Assembly: GCA_945643635.1 (NCBI GenBank)
Contig: CALZFC010000268.1
Location: 1,775,001-1,839,000, forward strand
Length of the DNA: 64,000 nt
Origin: Allodiplogaster sudhausi
Lineage: Eukaryota > Nematoda > Chromadorea > Rhabditida > Diplogasteridae
Direction of reading: 5' to 3'
The position numbers were made by a program, and so were the translations under genes. Below, piece by piece: positions 1 through 13,550 of this stretch (position 1 is its first letter; each line of letters starts with the position of its first letter). The notes under the pieces were generated by a model. That model had not been told where the DNA came from. It was given only the letters and a program-made list of their open reading frames with translations, and ran no database searches.

Positions 1-360
1 TCTAAATCGTGATGGAAATGAAGAGAATACTTTATGAATTTTAACAAGATTTATAATAATAAGAATACAACTATTCAAATTACGGTGGCGAAATTCTCAA
101 GGGATAATGCAAATTCGCCTCTTGCTCCTTCCAGAGCAACGGTATACGAATAAAGAGAAGCGCAAGGATCGATTGAGGGAAGAGATAAAGATGATGAGGA
201 TAAGAGTAGGATAGAGAATGAAAGACATCAGAGAAGGTATATGAATGGATTTTACATATCTATCTATGTAGGTTGGCGTTAACAAACATGAAAAAGACTG
301 CCTGGCTCATGGAGTTAACGGTTCGTTTCACTGGATAGGAGGCAACGGGGGGGGGGGTTG

Positions 361-1490
361 ACAGGTGAGGGAAAGAGAGAGAGAGAGTGAGAGAGAGAGA
401 GAGAGGGAGGGAGGGAGGGAGAGGGAAGAGAGAGTGAGAGAGAGAGATAAAGACAGAGATAGAGATTGAAATTCGGAGTTATGCGTCTGGCAGGATAGGC
501 GACGTAGTGGAAGGGATTGAAAGTGCTGGCGGGCACATTCGGATTAGGACATCAGTGTCGAGGAGGCTCCATCTCATCCAGGAGGATGGGGACGAGAGAG
601 AGAGAGAAAGAGAGAGGAAGAGAGAGAGAGAGAGGCGTGAGAAAGAGAGGCAGAGAGAGAGAGAGGGCGAGAAAGAGAAAGACGAGAGAGATAGAGAGAG
701 AGAGAGAGAAAGTGGGAGAGGCATATCGCAACATTTATGCTTGAGAGCAGTAAAGAGAGAAACTTAACAGAAAGCGATCTCGTAATTCCAGTAAAGATGG
801 CAGCAAGCGAGGAGAGCTCTCGACGTGAATAACAAATTTTAGTGCGCGTCCATCATGCGGCGACGTTTCCTAATCGGCGCAAGCGAATTATTTAACGAAT
901 TATTTATCAGTGTGCGATTTAGTAGCGCTTGCGATCTACAAAAAATAAATTATAAATAAATGTATGTATGACACATTTGAAAATTAAGATGTTATGGATC
1001 TGATATGCGAATTAATGATATGATGGATATTTCCGTTATCCGAGGGATGCTTTTGGCAAGAAATCCATTACTCTTAGACGCGCGAAAAAGCAAATATATG
1101 TATCTCTGAATTGAGACTTGAGTGACATCTCTTTTTACCGGATATGCATTGGGCAGAGGGAATACTGTTGAAAATTGGAGAATAGTTAGAGACAGAGAGC
1201 TATAGAGAGAGAGAGAGGCAGAGAGAGAGAGACAGAGAGAGAGAGAGAGTGAGAAAATGTAGAAAATAGAAATACAATGGCTGTAAAGGTGGCAGTAACG
1301 GGCTACCGATAAAGGTGCTCAAGAGGCGGAATGAGCAATTCGAAAGGGCGATGAGGGTCGCTGTGAATTGGAGAGACGCGAGAGAGCGAGAGAAATTCAT
1401 ATGGGCAGGGAGAGAGAGAGAGAGAGAGAGAGAGAGGTGAGGAAGAGGACGGTGAGTCCGGGGAAACCCAATACCGGCGGGTGCGTGGTC

Positions 1491-1525
<35 letters not shown>

Positions 1526-1732
1526 ATCTCTCTCTCTCTCTCGCTCTCTCCCTCTCTCCCAGGAGAGTATAGGTTGGCAGAGGAACGCGAAGGAGGCCAG
1601 AGAGATAATAGGGCAGAGAGAGAGAGGCTCAGTGTTGGCAAAAGAAAGTCGGCGGGAGCTCATGCATGGCTGTGGCAGACGATGAAGAGACGAAGTGGGA
1701 AGAAAGTCATCCGATCCGAGGGGAAGAGGGAG

Positions 1733-1775
<43 letters not shown>

Positions 1776-2121
1776 GAGAAAGAGAGAGAAAGAGAGAGAA
1801 AGAGAAAGAGAGAGAGAGGGAGGGAGAGAACGAGAGAGAGAGAAAGATAGAGGGAGAAAGAGGCGGAATGAGAGACGCAGAGAGTGAGAGAGATAGAGAG
1901 AGAGAGAGAGAGTGAGATCGACTATGAGACTTTCTTCGTTCTCTTCTTCACTTGACTCCCCTGCTCTCTCCATCTTTTTCATTCCCATATTCTATTGAAA
2001 TACACCATTGCACTCTTGCTCTCTCTCTCTCTCTTTCCCTCTCTCTCTCTTACCTCTTCTCCTATCTCTCCCTCTCTCTCTATCCCTTTCTCTCTGTCTC
2101 TCTCTCTCTCTCCTTCCCATG
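361..2121. repeat. GA/CT microsatellite cluster
   Basis: Long purine (GA)n tracts on the + strand (about 370-450, 590-715, 1200-1250, 1405-1440, 1730-1915) alternate with pyrimidine (CT)n tracts (about 1493-1560 and 2015-2115). Every long open frame here encodes only Arg-Glu or Ser-Leu low-complexity peptide, so I call none of them a gene. Short unique islands between the tracts (about 490-590, 780-1190, 1640-1720) show no recognisable coding sequence. Bases 1-360 and 2122-2480 hold nothing I can identify. Confidence 0.9.
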
Positions 2122-2483
2122 TGAATAGGATATGTATGTGAGTTTACTGCTGCAGAGAGAGTCCATCACCATCCCCATTTCTACCTCAAAGACGAGACAC
2201 ATTTGTTCACACTCTTTGATTTGTTGTTTGCACAGGTGAAATGGCAGCTTCCTACACATTGGGTGAGGGAGAAAAATGAGGTCTCGAGCGGAAAATGGAA
2301 AAAGCAGCGAGCGGATTACGGTAATTTCTGTATTTTAGCAATTTATAAAGTAATTAATTTGTGAGTATGTTTTTTTTAAATATTTATTTTAATTTCCTAA
2401 AAAAAAGGATATATATTTGATAAAATTATATTAATTATAAGAAGAAATCTGAGCAAAAAAGGCATGGATAAAATATTATTTAC

Positions 2484-2567
2484 CTGGCTCGCTGAGCCCG
2501 TGTCCACCTTTGTCAGCAAGGCTGCAGTTGATGCTGGCGCGATCGGCACGAGTACGGTAGCATCCAT
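2484..2567 (-). CDS. Possible first coding exon, unknown gene
   Basis: On the - strand an ATG at 2567 (context AAAAC-ATG) opens exactly 28 codons that end in a strong donor, CCAG|GTAAATAA, at 2484/2483. The peptide begins MDATVLVPIAPASTAAL. I could not find the next exon among the microsatellites downstream. The same bases read on + also give an open frame ending in a good donor (GGGAG|GTGAGT near 2593), so the strand is uncertain. It could be an exon of a large gene whose introns are the surrounding GA/CT DNA, or chance. Confidence 0.2.
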
Positions 2568-2698
2568 GTTTTCGTTGCGGGACCCGGGAGGTGAGTTTGA
2601 AGAGGATTCAAGTAGTACGTGTGCTGGTTTGTAGGTGATGGAAGAGAGGCGGGGTCAAGGAAAAAAAGGCTGTGCTGCTTTTAGCTGCAGCTTCTCCT

Positions 2699-2730
2699 GA
2701 GGGAGAGAGAGAGAGGGAGGAAAGGAGGGA

Positions 2731-2768
<38 letters not shown>

Positions 2769-2781
2769 AAGGAAGAGAGAA

Positions 2782-2819
<38 letters not shown>

Positions 2820-3592
2820 TAATGGGTGGCCTTCTTTACGAGGTGGGCGGGGCTTGTGTAGAGGAAGAAGCGACAGCAAATACTCTGCAAAAGACCGTGT
2901 TTATGAGCTTTAAAAGGACGCTTACGACATAAGCACTCAAAACACGCTAACAACAACATCAAAAGATCGCGCGAAATAACGAATTAGCGTCGAAAATCGC
3001 GCACAAAACACGCGCGTAACAAATAAATATGTTACGATACAGATAAATCGGGCAGGAGATCGGCAAAACAATGGAAAAAGGTAAATCGAGGACGAATTAT
3101 TGAACGGATATATATGTATTCATCGAATACGCATGGATTTGTATGTAATTGATTTTGAAATTAGCTTATTTAAGAGATGGATGTTTTTTTTAAATGTTGC
3201 TGTTGGTGATAGCAGACAGATTACAAGGTCATATGGCTCACTCGCTCAAAATGCCGTCCGGATTTTTTTTTAAATATATCCGTGCAATTCTTCAAAATTT
3301 CCCTGGATTGTACGGATATATCCGTGCAACTCAACGGCTGGATAGCAGCTTTGAATAATTTGTTGATTCGTTAGTGTCGCGTTTTTTTTCTTGCAGCAGA
3401 CAAAAGCTGTTTGCGTATAAAAGAAGGGAAATGTTAAAGAACGAGATGTGAATCGGATGAGGAAGGATATAAATAATATGAGTGAGAAGGCAGAAGGAGA
3501 TATACAGAGAGAAGGGAGAGAAAGAGGTAGAAAGAGAGAGAGAGAAAGAGAGAGAGAGAGAAAGAGAGAGAGAAAGCGAGAGAGAGAGAGAG

Positions 3593-3623
<31 letters not shown>

Positions 3624-3730
3624 AAGAAAGAAAGATGTGCGGGAAGCCGTTGAGACGGGATTACGTGTCGCATGTTAGAGGCGAAAGATGAAGAGTCGTC
3701 CGATATGTACAACTCTATTCATGGTTTTTA

Positions 3731-3781
<51 letters not shown>

Positions 3782-4572
3782 TATGCCTAGGCCTTTATAA
3801 TCCCTCTACTTTTTCAGTAGTGCTCTCTCTTTCTCTATCTCTCCCTCATACACACACACACTCTCTCTCTCTCTCTTTCTCTCTATGACTCTCTCTCTCT
3901 CTCTCACTTCTGCTCCGTTTCCAAATACATATGCATGTAGCTCATGACAAGCCAAAAGAGGGACTCTTCTTTCCAAGGTTTCCACTCTTCTAAAACCCAT
4001 TGCAAACGACGTCGAAAGCAGAATCAGAAGACGAGGAAGAAGAAGTCACATTCTACATGTTGACGTCAGGAATCCTCTCTTCCTTCTGATTCCTTCTTCG
4101 TCTTAGTTCCTTATGTCACTCTAATGTCGTATGCAAGCGCGTCAACACCCAGGGGGGGGGGGTACACAAGTTATGAATACGGAAGAAAAAGTCTCGTCTT
4201 CTCTCTCTTTCTCTGTACCTCTCTCTCTCTCTCTGCTTCTCATATTCTGCCTCCATAGTGCTCTCTCCCACTACACTCTGCTTCTCTGCAATCTCTCCCA
4301 GTGCTATTTCTCTCACGTTCTCTCTCTTTCCCCCTCTCTCACAGTCTGCCCAGGATGCGAAAGTCAAGAACGTACATGTAATGCATGAGTAAGTTTGTGC
4401 TGCTGCCGACCAAGGGCGGAGGAAGCGACTGGGATGCGTGACAGTCGAAGGTTGGGTTGGATGGATGGAAGAGAGAGGGAGAGGGAGAGAAAGAGGAAGA
4501 GAGAGAGAGAGAGAGAGGGGGGGGAGAGAGAGAGGAAGAGAGAGAGGGGAGGATAGAGAGAGAGAGAGAGCC
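2699..4572. repeat. GA/CT microsatellite cluster
   Basis: GA tracts at about 2700-2820, 3510-3635 and 4468-4572, and CT tracts at about 3730-3785, 3825-3905 and 4198-4235. Unique DNA at 2820-3450 is AT-rich. It contains the direct repeat of a GGATATATCCGTGCAA-like word near 3276-3335 but no gene. A poly-G run lies at 4152-4162. Confidence 0.9.
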
Positions 4573-5184
4573 CTATAGAACTAAAAGAAGATGGACATAA
4601 ACAGAAATAGAGAAAGAAGGGAGAGAACAAGAGTATTAGAAGAACATCCTACGAGAATATACATAGCACACAATTAGTGCAGAAGTCGGTATTTATTGCA
4701 TATAAAAGGTGCTGAAAGCGAGAGAAAGGAGCATATATTCACGAAGAACGAAAGAAGATTAGCCGAACATGAACCCCAAAATACAGTCTCCCAGATCAGA
4801 AAGCATGTAAATGAGACTCATCCTAACTTGTAGTTGAGCGAGCCAGGCGATTTAAGACTAAAAGAGTGTCTCGTTGAACTTCAACATTTTGACAAGTTCA
4901 GTCAATAGTATCAATAGTAAGTGTATTAACGACTCAGAATTAACGGTAAATCGGCTGGCCATTAATTGATAGTTTTAAAAAAGAAGAAAAAATCAGCCCC
5001 CAGATTTTGGAGTGCATAGAATCAGATTCTCGCACAGATTCTCACGATTCTTGTGAGAAACTTGTTTTTTTTTTTAGAAATTTTATCTAAAAGAAAACAG
5101 CAAATTTTGCCCATTCAAAACTCTGTTGTGAAATGCAAAGTTTTGCAAACATTCCAAATAAAGAACGATGAAAACAGAATTGAG
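4573..5184. other. Intergenic, no feature seen
   Basis: AT-rich unique sequence without a convincing open frame, splice pair or repeat. Confidence 0.6.
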
Positions 5185-5622
5185 AATTAAAGAGAGAGAG
5201 AAGCAATGTGAGAGGGAGAAAGAAAGAAAAGAGAGAAGGACCATAAGAGGAGGAGAGAGAGAAAGAGAGAGAAAGAGAGTGAGAGAGAGAGAGAGCCACA
5301 GCGAGAGAGAAAGAGGAATAATGGGATGGGGCTGGTTGAGTGGGGAAACGCATAAAGAGCAGCAGTAGTAGTGACCGCTGGTAATTGTCGTAGTTGGTAA
5401 CAGATCTGTCTGGCAGTATTCCTTCCATTCACGCTCAATTTTCTCTGCTTCTCTGCCTTCCCTCTCGTCGCCTCTCTCTTTCTCTCGCCATCTCCATCTC
5501 TTTTACTCTCTCTTGCTATGTCTCTGTTGCTTTTCCATTATCTTTCTTGGTCCTCTTCTCTCTCTGTCTCTTTTTCTCTTATGTTCTCTCTCTTCTCTTC
5601 TCTCTTCTCTCTTTCTTCTGTC

Positions 5623-5680
<58 letters not shown>

Positions 5681-6929
5681 TCAGGTGGCCAAACACGCCC
5701 GCTCCCCTTCACGCGCCTTGCTATGCCGCGCCGCCACGGGTCGTGATCCTCTCTGACAGACTGAGTGAATAGAAGGGAGTGAGTGGAAACTTGTAGAAGG
5801 TAGCCTCTTCTTCCTATTCATTCTCTTGTTTTCTCTGTCTCTCATTTCTACATACTCTCTCTCTCTCCTCGTTCAATCTCTCTCTCGCTATCTTTCTATT
5901 ACTCACCTTTAGAGCGAACCTCTGCCCACCTTGTTCTCCCTCTCTCCCTCTGCCCTCTCTCATTCCCCCACACTCTCTTTCTACTCATTCTCTCCAGTAC
6001 TTCAACACTTCATGGTCAACTCCTCGTGTCTTTTCGGCTCTTATTTTCTATCTGACTCTTTGCCTTTTCATCTGAATCTCTCTCTCTATCGCTATTTCTT
6101 TTTCTCTCTCTCTCTCTTTCTCTCTCTATCTCTATCGCTATTTCTTTCTCTCTCCTTCTCTCTTTCTCTCTTTCTCTCTCTCTCTATCTCTCTACCACTA
6201 ATTCTCTTTCTCGAGCACCTCCGAGGGTCAAAACACAATGGAGCGACCAAGAGCGCAGACCGGAACGTTCACACGGTGACCACTGGCTAATTCACTCTCG
6301 GGAGTGTTCCATGTCGATGAGAGGACATGGGAGGGAACAGAGAAAGAGACAGGCAGAGAGAGAGAGAGAGAAAGAGATGGAATAGAAAGAGAAAGGGAGA
6401 GAGAGAGAGAGAGAGAGATTGAGAGAGAGAGAGACTGAGAGGAAGGGAGAGAGAGGAGACTCGGCGAGCGCGTAAATTCCGGATAACACGGAGAGAAACA
6501 AGGCGCGGTCCATTAATATCAAAATTGCTTTGAGAGATTGGAGATTTCGGTGTTAGAGAGGAAAAGGTGATGAGATGATTGGAGAGAAAGACAGAGAGAG
6601 AGTGTGTGTGTGTGAGTTTGGAGGGAGGGCGAGAAAAGAGAGAGAGAGAGAGAGAGAGAGAGGAGAAGTAGAGAGAAAGAGAGAAAGAGAGAGAGAGAGA
6701 GAAAGAGAGAAAGAGAGAAGAAAGATGGAACCGAAATTGGCGACATTTCTGAAATAGCTCCATTCGTTTGCAATGCGCGAGTTAAGTGGAGAAGGATGGA
6801 TAAATATGTAAGTGAGGACGACATTTACTGGCTATTTACCTCATTCTCTCTCTCTCTTTCTCTTTCTATCCCTGTCTCTCTGCCTCTCAAACCCGCTTTC
6901 TCTCCCTGTCTACATGCGTCACTCTCTCA

Positions 6930-6980
<51 letters not shown>

Positions 6981-7271
6981 CTGTCTGCTTCTCTCTCTCT
7001 TTCTCTGTCTCCATCTCGTCCAGTGGCTGTTAGTTTCGTCTATATTTTCGGCCTGTTTTTTCTTCTTTTCACTGCTTCGTTAGTGCTCTTCTCATTTGTT
7101 TTTAGTCCGGTTTAAACTTTTCACTAATTTGCATTTGCCTGTTCGAGGCGGTTTCACCACACAAGAGTTACATGCTTTGAAAGTGTTTGTTGTACAGCAA
7201 AAGAAGGGAATTATCAGATTAGATAAAAGAGACACTGAACAAAAGATGTATATGGCAAGAAATAGAGAGGC

Positions 7272-7303
<32 letters not shown>

Positions 7304-8465
7304 GGGGAGAGAGTGAGAAGGAGAATGAGCGAGAGTGAACGACAGAAAGATACATTAGGGGAGAGAGAGAGCACGACCGAAAATAAGACAAGAACTTTCT
7401 TATGGTTAATTACGTGGGTGGAGAATACCAGTTAGGGAAAATAATGTAATCATGTATAGGTACAATTGAGATGTGAAACGGACAAAGTGAGAGAGAGAGA
7501 GAGTGAGCGAGAGGGTGAGTGAAGGAGATAGACAATAGAAAGCGAAAGAGTGAGAGAGAGAGAGCGAGAGAGAGAGAGAGAAGGAGAGAGAGAGGGAGAG
7601 AGAGCTAGGGTAATAATAAAAGGGTTTAAAAGGAGAGAAAAAAAATCAAAAGGTTAAAGAAAACTGGAAAGTTGGCGGATATGACCTTAGATGAAGATTT
7701 GCAATGGCAGCAAGCAAAGATGTTCCACTGCGCTCGGTTGTTCCAAACCGCTATTACTCTCTACCTCTCTACTTCTCTCTCTCCCTCCTTCTTTCTCTCT
7801 CTCTCTCACGTGGGCTCTCTGTTTTACCACTGATGCACTCTTCGTGCAGTTCCCCATCTCTCAATCTAATTTCGTCCTTCAATTAATTAGTAGTCAAGCG
7901 GGATGGTTTACTGCAGTAATGCCTTCTTTTTTTATTCTGTATGCCTAACGGTTCGCCAAATTCGGCAGTCTCTTGAACTTCCTAGCCACATTACTATAAA
8001 AAAGAGTTACGAATAGCAACTCGCTCTCGCGCTCTCTTTCTTAATCTCTCTCTCTCGCTCTCTTACTCTGTCTCTCTCTCTATTTTCCTGTTTCTTTGTG
8101 TTAATTAAACGCACTAATTATCTCAAGATCATTTTCACTTTCGCTTGCTCTTTTATGTTTTTTGGAATTTTTTCGCCTTTTTCCTTTACCTGCCTTCCCC
8201 ACATTTTTTATCAATGCTAGCTTGCTCGTGGCCAGCGTGCAACTGGTGCATTAAGAGAGAAAGAGAGCGAAAAGAGAGAGAGAGAGAGAGACAGAGAGAG
8301 AATGAAAGAAAGATAAAAAGAGATATACATACATGTGAATTATACGATTGTGTGAGAGAGAGAGAGTTGAGGATAAAGTGAATGAGATATGGAGGGAAAA
8401 GGAAAAAAAGGCTAATGCCAAGCTTATAGACGTGGAGGAAAGGTTTGCCTGGTGGGCTACTCCTC

Positions 8466-8497
<32 letters not shown>

Positions 8498-9057
8498 ATA
8501 CTTCTCCAGCTTGTTCTTGGCTCTCTCAAGGTGACGAACATGGACTGCCGTAATTTTTTTCCTCTTCCTCGCGAGGACCAGTCATTTTCTCGAAAAAGAA
8601 CCAAGGCCATTTCGGTTTCGGATATTAATCAATGCAAAAAAATCTTTTCCTTTTCTGCCGGCGAGAAGAAGGCTAGACATAATATCAAGATTAATGGAGG
8701 TACAAAAAGCCGCAAATTAATTGCACACACACAAAATCTCGCATCTCTCTCCATCGTTCTCTCTGTTCTCTCTTCCACTCTTCTGTCTTTTTCTCTTTCT
8801 TTATCTGTTCCTCCATCTCTTCTGTCTCTTTCTCTTCTCTTCTCCTTCGCTCTTTCTCTCTCTCTCTCTCTCTAGCTCGCTTGGGGAAAGGCAGAGATCA
8901 CTCAACGCCAACAACAATAAGGCTTTTTGCATAATGAAGAGTCACGGTGGATTTCTACACAAGAGAAGAAGGTTCGTTTTACTGAATTAGTTTTGATTCA
9001 CTGCTTTGTCGCATTCTCTCTCTCTCTCTCTCTTCTTCTCTCTTTCTCGCTGTCTCC

Positions 9058-9104
<47 letters not shown>

Positions 9105-9202
9105 ACCGAAGCAAGTGTATGAGTATGGATGATAGGTCTTAGAAGTGAGGTAAATGATGTTGATAGAAATTGAGAGAGTAAGAAGACACACAGAGAGAGA
9201 GA

Positions 9203-9234
<32 letters not shown>

Positions 9235-9639
9235 TAAACAAATGACTCGTACCGAGGAAAGAATTGCTGATAACAACACTTATAATAGTATTCTTTTTTC
9301 TCAACTACAATACAGATAAACACCTCACAGATAACACCAAAAAAAGAGATTGCGAGAGAGATGGCGAACCGGAGTGCGATAGAGAGCATAAGGGAACGGG
9401 TAGAGAACAAGAGAGGTAGAGAGCGAGAGAGCGAGGGAGACAGAGAGAGGGAGAGAGAGAAAAAGAGCGAGAGAGAGAGGGAGGGAAAGAGGAAGGGCCA
9501 GAGAAAGAGACAGAGACTTCGTATGGTGTGACTGTCAAGAGAAAGTACGAAGCGCCACATCGAATATGCTTGAATAATGGTACGTAGATTCTGGCGCGAG
9601 TTGAGACAGAGAGAGAGAGTGAGAGAAAGAAAAGAAAGA

Positions 9640-9694
<55 letters not shown>

Positions 9695-9700
9695 CTTGAA
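5185..9700. repeat. Dense GA/CT microsatellite field
   Basis: Alternating tracts: GA at 5190-5310, CT at 5460-5680 and 6075-6195, GA at 6350-6450 and 6590-6720, CT at 6845-6950, GA at 7265-7600, CT at 7760-7810, GA at 8255-8370, CT at 8460-8500 and 8740-8875, CT at 9015-9100, and GA at 9170-9230 and 9350-9695. Neighbouring tracts of opposite strand sense often lie within 100 bp of each other and could fold as inverted repeats. Unique pieces between them carry no recognisable protein. Confidence 0.9.
6953..6980. repeat. (TA)n dinucleotide run
   Basis: An uninterrupted run of alternating T and A of roughly 27 bases joined directly to a (CT)n tract. Confidence 0.9.
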
Positions 9701-9740
9701 GGGCAGAGAGGAAGAGCAATGGAAGCCTTGCCAGCAAGGA

Positions 9741-10340
9741 GAAGAGTCGAGATTTTCATTTTTTTTTTTGGTGCCGATGGTTTGGGGATGGCAATGGTCG
9801 AATCTGACTAATTGTTAGCTCAAAAATATAAACAAAAAAGGTTGATCTAGCTAAATCTTTGAAATAAGGGCGTGATGTTATTTAAAGAGAAAAAATTGCC
9901 TTTAATTTGGAAAGTGAAGACAAGAGCTATTGGAATTAATCTTGAAAAAATATCCAGAAAAATGCAAAACTTCTTCTATAATCATTATTTTTATTTTCGA
10001 TGAAATTAAACACGGTCGTAATGCAATAAAGGATGTACCCACGTTATAGCATTTTAGTGATACAACGGCATCTTAAAAAGGTGAGCGCGTTGCAGGAAAC
10101 CGCCTGGCTGGCTATAACATCGAGTTGGGGGGGGAGGCAATAGTAATTCTACAACCCCCCCCCCCTTCCCCATACCTCTGCTATCTCTTCCTAGACATCA
10201 TTAATGACTTCATCGTTACTGGGTACTTGGAAACCTGTCGAAATGGAGTAGACATGGCGAATGACTCAACAACAGAACGTATGTATGCGATAGGCTCACC
10301 TGACTAGTTTTCATCCTAACCCGAATTAACCTGTCGGCCC
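9741..10340. other. Intergenic, no feature seen
   Basis: Mostly AT-rich unique sequence with homopolymer G and C runs near 10128 and 10156. No supported gene. Confidence 0.6.
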
Positions 10341-10463
10341 TCTCTTTCTCTCTCTTTCTCTCTCTCTTTCTCTCTCTTGTTATCGCCCGCTCTCGTTCTC
10401 TCTGAATCATATGTTGCACTAAGATGCGCTAATGTTAAGAACGCTTTAAAGGTTATCTGAGAG

Positions 10464-10505
<42 letters not shown>

Positions 10506-10680
10506 AAATATCCGCGCTTCTCTGTTCATTTTTTTGGCAAGAGAGAGATAGAGAGAGACGGCACGAGAGAGAGAAAGAGAGAGAGAGAGATAAGCAATAC
10601 AGAGTTCGATCAAAAAAAGACGCAACGGCGATCGAAAGGACACACTTCCGGACGGGCAAGTAAAGTAAGGAAGAGAAGGG

Positions 10681-10734
<54 letters not shown>

Positions 10735-10956
10735 GAGGAGGGAGGAAAGCTTGTTCAATGTCAGAGAGCGTCATGCCACAGAGCGGTTTAGTCTATCAAG
10801 AGAGAGAAAGAGAGAAAGAGAGAAAGAGAGAAAGAGAGAAAGAGAGAGAGAAAGATAGAGAGAGAGAAAATAGAGAGAGAGGAAGTGATAGAGGCGGCTG
10901 GTGATGAAAAGAGCTGTTCAATAGACGAGTTGGCTGCTTGTAAGCAGAAGGCAGAG

Positions 10957-10991
<35 letters not shown>

Positions 10992-11241
10992 TGGCGAGGG
11001 AGAGAGAGAGAGAGCGAAACAACTGGGAAGAATGTCATAGAAAAGAGAAGACGCGCTCATTTATTACAGCGACAGGCCATCCTACTCCTCCTGCCAGCGG
11101 CGATGTCAAGGAGAAGGCAGGGATTGTGTCGCCCAATGATGAAAGGGGAGAGAGACAGAGAGAGAGAAAGAGAGAGAGAGAAAAAGAAAGAGAAAGAAAG
11201 AGAAAAAGAGACAGAGAGAGAGCGAGAGGGCGAGAGAGCGA

Positions 11242-11279
<38 letters not shown>

Positions 11280-11427
11280 ATCATTCAGCGCACCATAGAC
11301 GAATGCACGAGTGAGACCTGGATTAGCTTGTGTCTCGGTATCATTTTCTCTCTCGTCCATTCTATCTGTCTGTCTCTCCCTCTTTCTCTCTCTCAGCCTC
11401 GCTCTCTTCCTCTCTCTCTCTCTCCCT

Positions 11428-11467
<40 letters not shown>

Positions 11468-11686
11468 CTCTCTCTGGTCCTCTCTCTCTCTCAATCTTCC
11501 CTTCACTCTCTTCCTATCTCTATTTCTCTCTTTCTCCCTCTCTCTCCCCTTGTCATGTTATGACTCGAAGCCGTCAGCCGCCTGGCGGCTGCTGGAGACA
11601 TTTGTCCGATGTGCATGTGTTATCCACTGTGTGCGTGCCGTGTGGACAAGATGACTTTTTTTTCTCCCTCGCTCTCTCTCTTTCTC

Positions 11687-11724
<38 letters not shown>

Positions 11725-12858
11725 CTGGTTACATAATTAGCTCCGCTTCACAGACTACCTCTCTCCCTCCCTCACTCTCTCTCTATCTCTCTCTCTCTCA
11801 CTCTTACATCTCTCATCCCTCTTCATCTCTCACCCCCCCCCCCCCTTCTCGTGTCGAATGAAGATTCCCTGTGCTTGTGTGCATTAGATGCCTCGCGTTC
11901 ATCCCGCGCAAAAAAGGTTTCCTCTCCTCCCTAACACCCGGGGCGATCTCAACGAAGGTCATTCTGGCTCAACTCAGCCTACGAAAGTGTTAACACACAA
12001 TAACAATATGTTTACAATTTATTTATAGAAATATATATATATATATAAAATGTGCTTCAAATGAAAAAGCAATGAGAAGCATGAGCTAGAATAGAATATT
12101 TACATTCTTTCAATCTTACTCACAAATTCTCCATGCCGAGTCGCTTCACGATTGAAACAGTTTTTATCACTGGCTTATTGAGCAGGATGATGGATAGATT
12201 ATCCCCACGTCTCGTTGAGAGAGAGTGGAAGAAAGGGAGGGAGAGAAAGCGAGAGAGGGAGGACAGAGAGGGAGAAAGAGAGAGAGAGAGGGAGGGAGAG
12301 AGAGAGAGAAAGAGAGAGACAGAGACAGAGACAGAGAGAGCGAGAAATGACAGAGGGACGGGACAGGCGGATTTGAATAGCACATACATATAAGTAATGG
12401 ATTTAAAAGGACGAAGACTTCTACACTTGTGTGAGTGAAAGGAAATCAGTGCAAAGTCCTTCTCTTTCTCTCCCTATGTCTCTATCAATCTCTCTCTCTA
12501 TCTTCCACTCTCTCTTTCAACCTTCTATCACTCCCTTCCTTTTCTCTCTCTACCTCTTTGTCTCTCTCTCCCTTACCTTCTATCACTCTCTTCCTTTACT
12601 CTCTCTCCCTCTCTGTCTCTCTCCCTTACCTTTCATCTTTCTTTCTCTCTCTCCATCTCTGTCTCTCTCTCTCCCTTTCTTTTCATCTTTCTTTCTCTCT
12701 TCCTATCTCTCTCCCCTTCTCTCCTTCCAAAGAACCCCACCCCTTTCCACCCGGGCAAGTGTGCGAAAATAGACGAATGGGTGCACGGCAGGCGTTAGCA
12801 TCGCAAAGTAAGTGGGCGTTCGTACTCGAGCCGTTCGTCTCAGACTCTGCTTCTCTGC

Positions 12859-12893
<35 letters not shown>

Positions 12894-13080
12894 ATTCTCT
12901 CATCCTCTCCCTTTTTCTCTCACACTCTAACTCTCTCACTCTGACACATTCACTCGTACTCTGTCTCTCTCATTCTCTCTCAGAATACCTATAGTCTCTC
13001 AGACTCTCTCACTCTCTCACACTCTAACACACTCTCACTCTCTCTCTCTCTCTCTCCCTCTCTCTCTACCAACCCAACAA
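10341..13080. repeat. GA/CT microsatellite field
   Basis: CT at 10340-10380 and 10465-10502, GA at 10530-10590, 10683-10730 and 10800-10880, GA at 10960-11015 and 11148-11275, CT at 11350-11560 and 11665-11720, GA at 12218-12340, CT at 12460-12725 and 12860-13065. A poly-C run is at 11834-11846. The unique island 11850-12120 is AT-rich with a short (AT)n run near 12030. Confidence 0.9.
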
Positions 13081-13359
13081 TAAAACTGTTTCGAGTGGCA
13101 TTGGCTTTTTTTTCTAATGAGTCCTCCTCCGTTCGATTGGTTACCTTCCGCTCATTACAGTCGATTAGTGTGATTGGGAGGGCATCCATTACGAAATCAC
13201 AGAAACGTCCGAGCACACTAAAAATTATCTGGGCGCACTAAAAGTGTGTCATATGAAGACTCTCTTCTGTTGAAGCAGCTTCATGTTGGATTTTCTCCCC
13301 GTCTGGGTAGTCAGTTGTGCCGATCTTGTGCCGATCCCCCCAGATTGCCTAATAAACTC

Positions 13360-13366
13360 TGTCTCC

Positions 13367-13401
<35 letters not shown>

Positions 13402-13501
13402 TCTTTTATATTATCTTTCTGTTTGCTTTGTTCTTTTACTGCCTATCTACTCTCTCGCCATCTCTCTCTCCCTTGTTCTCTCTTTCTCTCATTCCCTCTC
13501 T

Positions 13502-13550
<49 letters not shown>

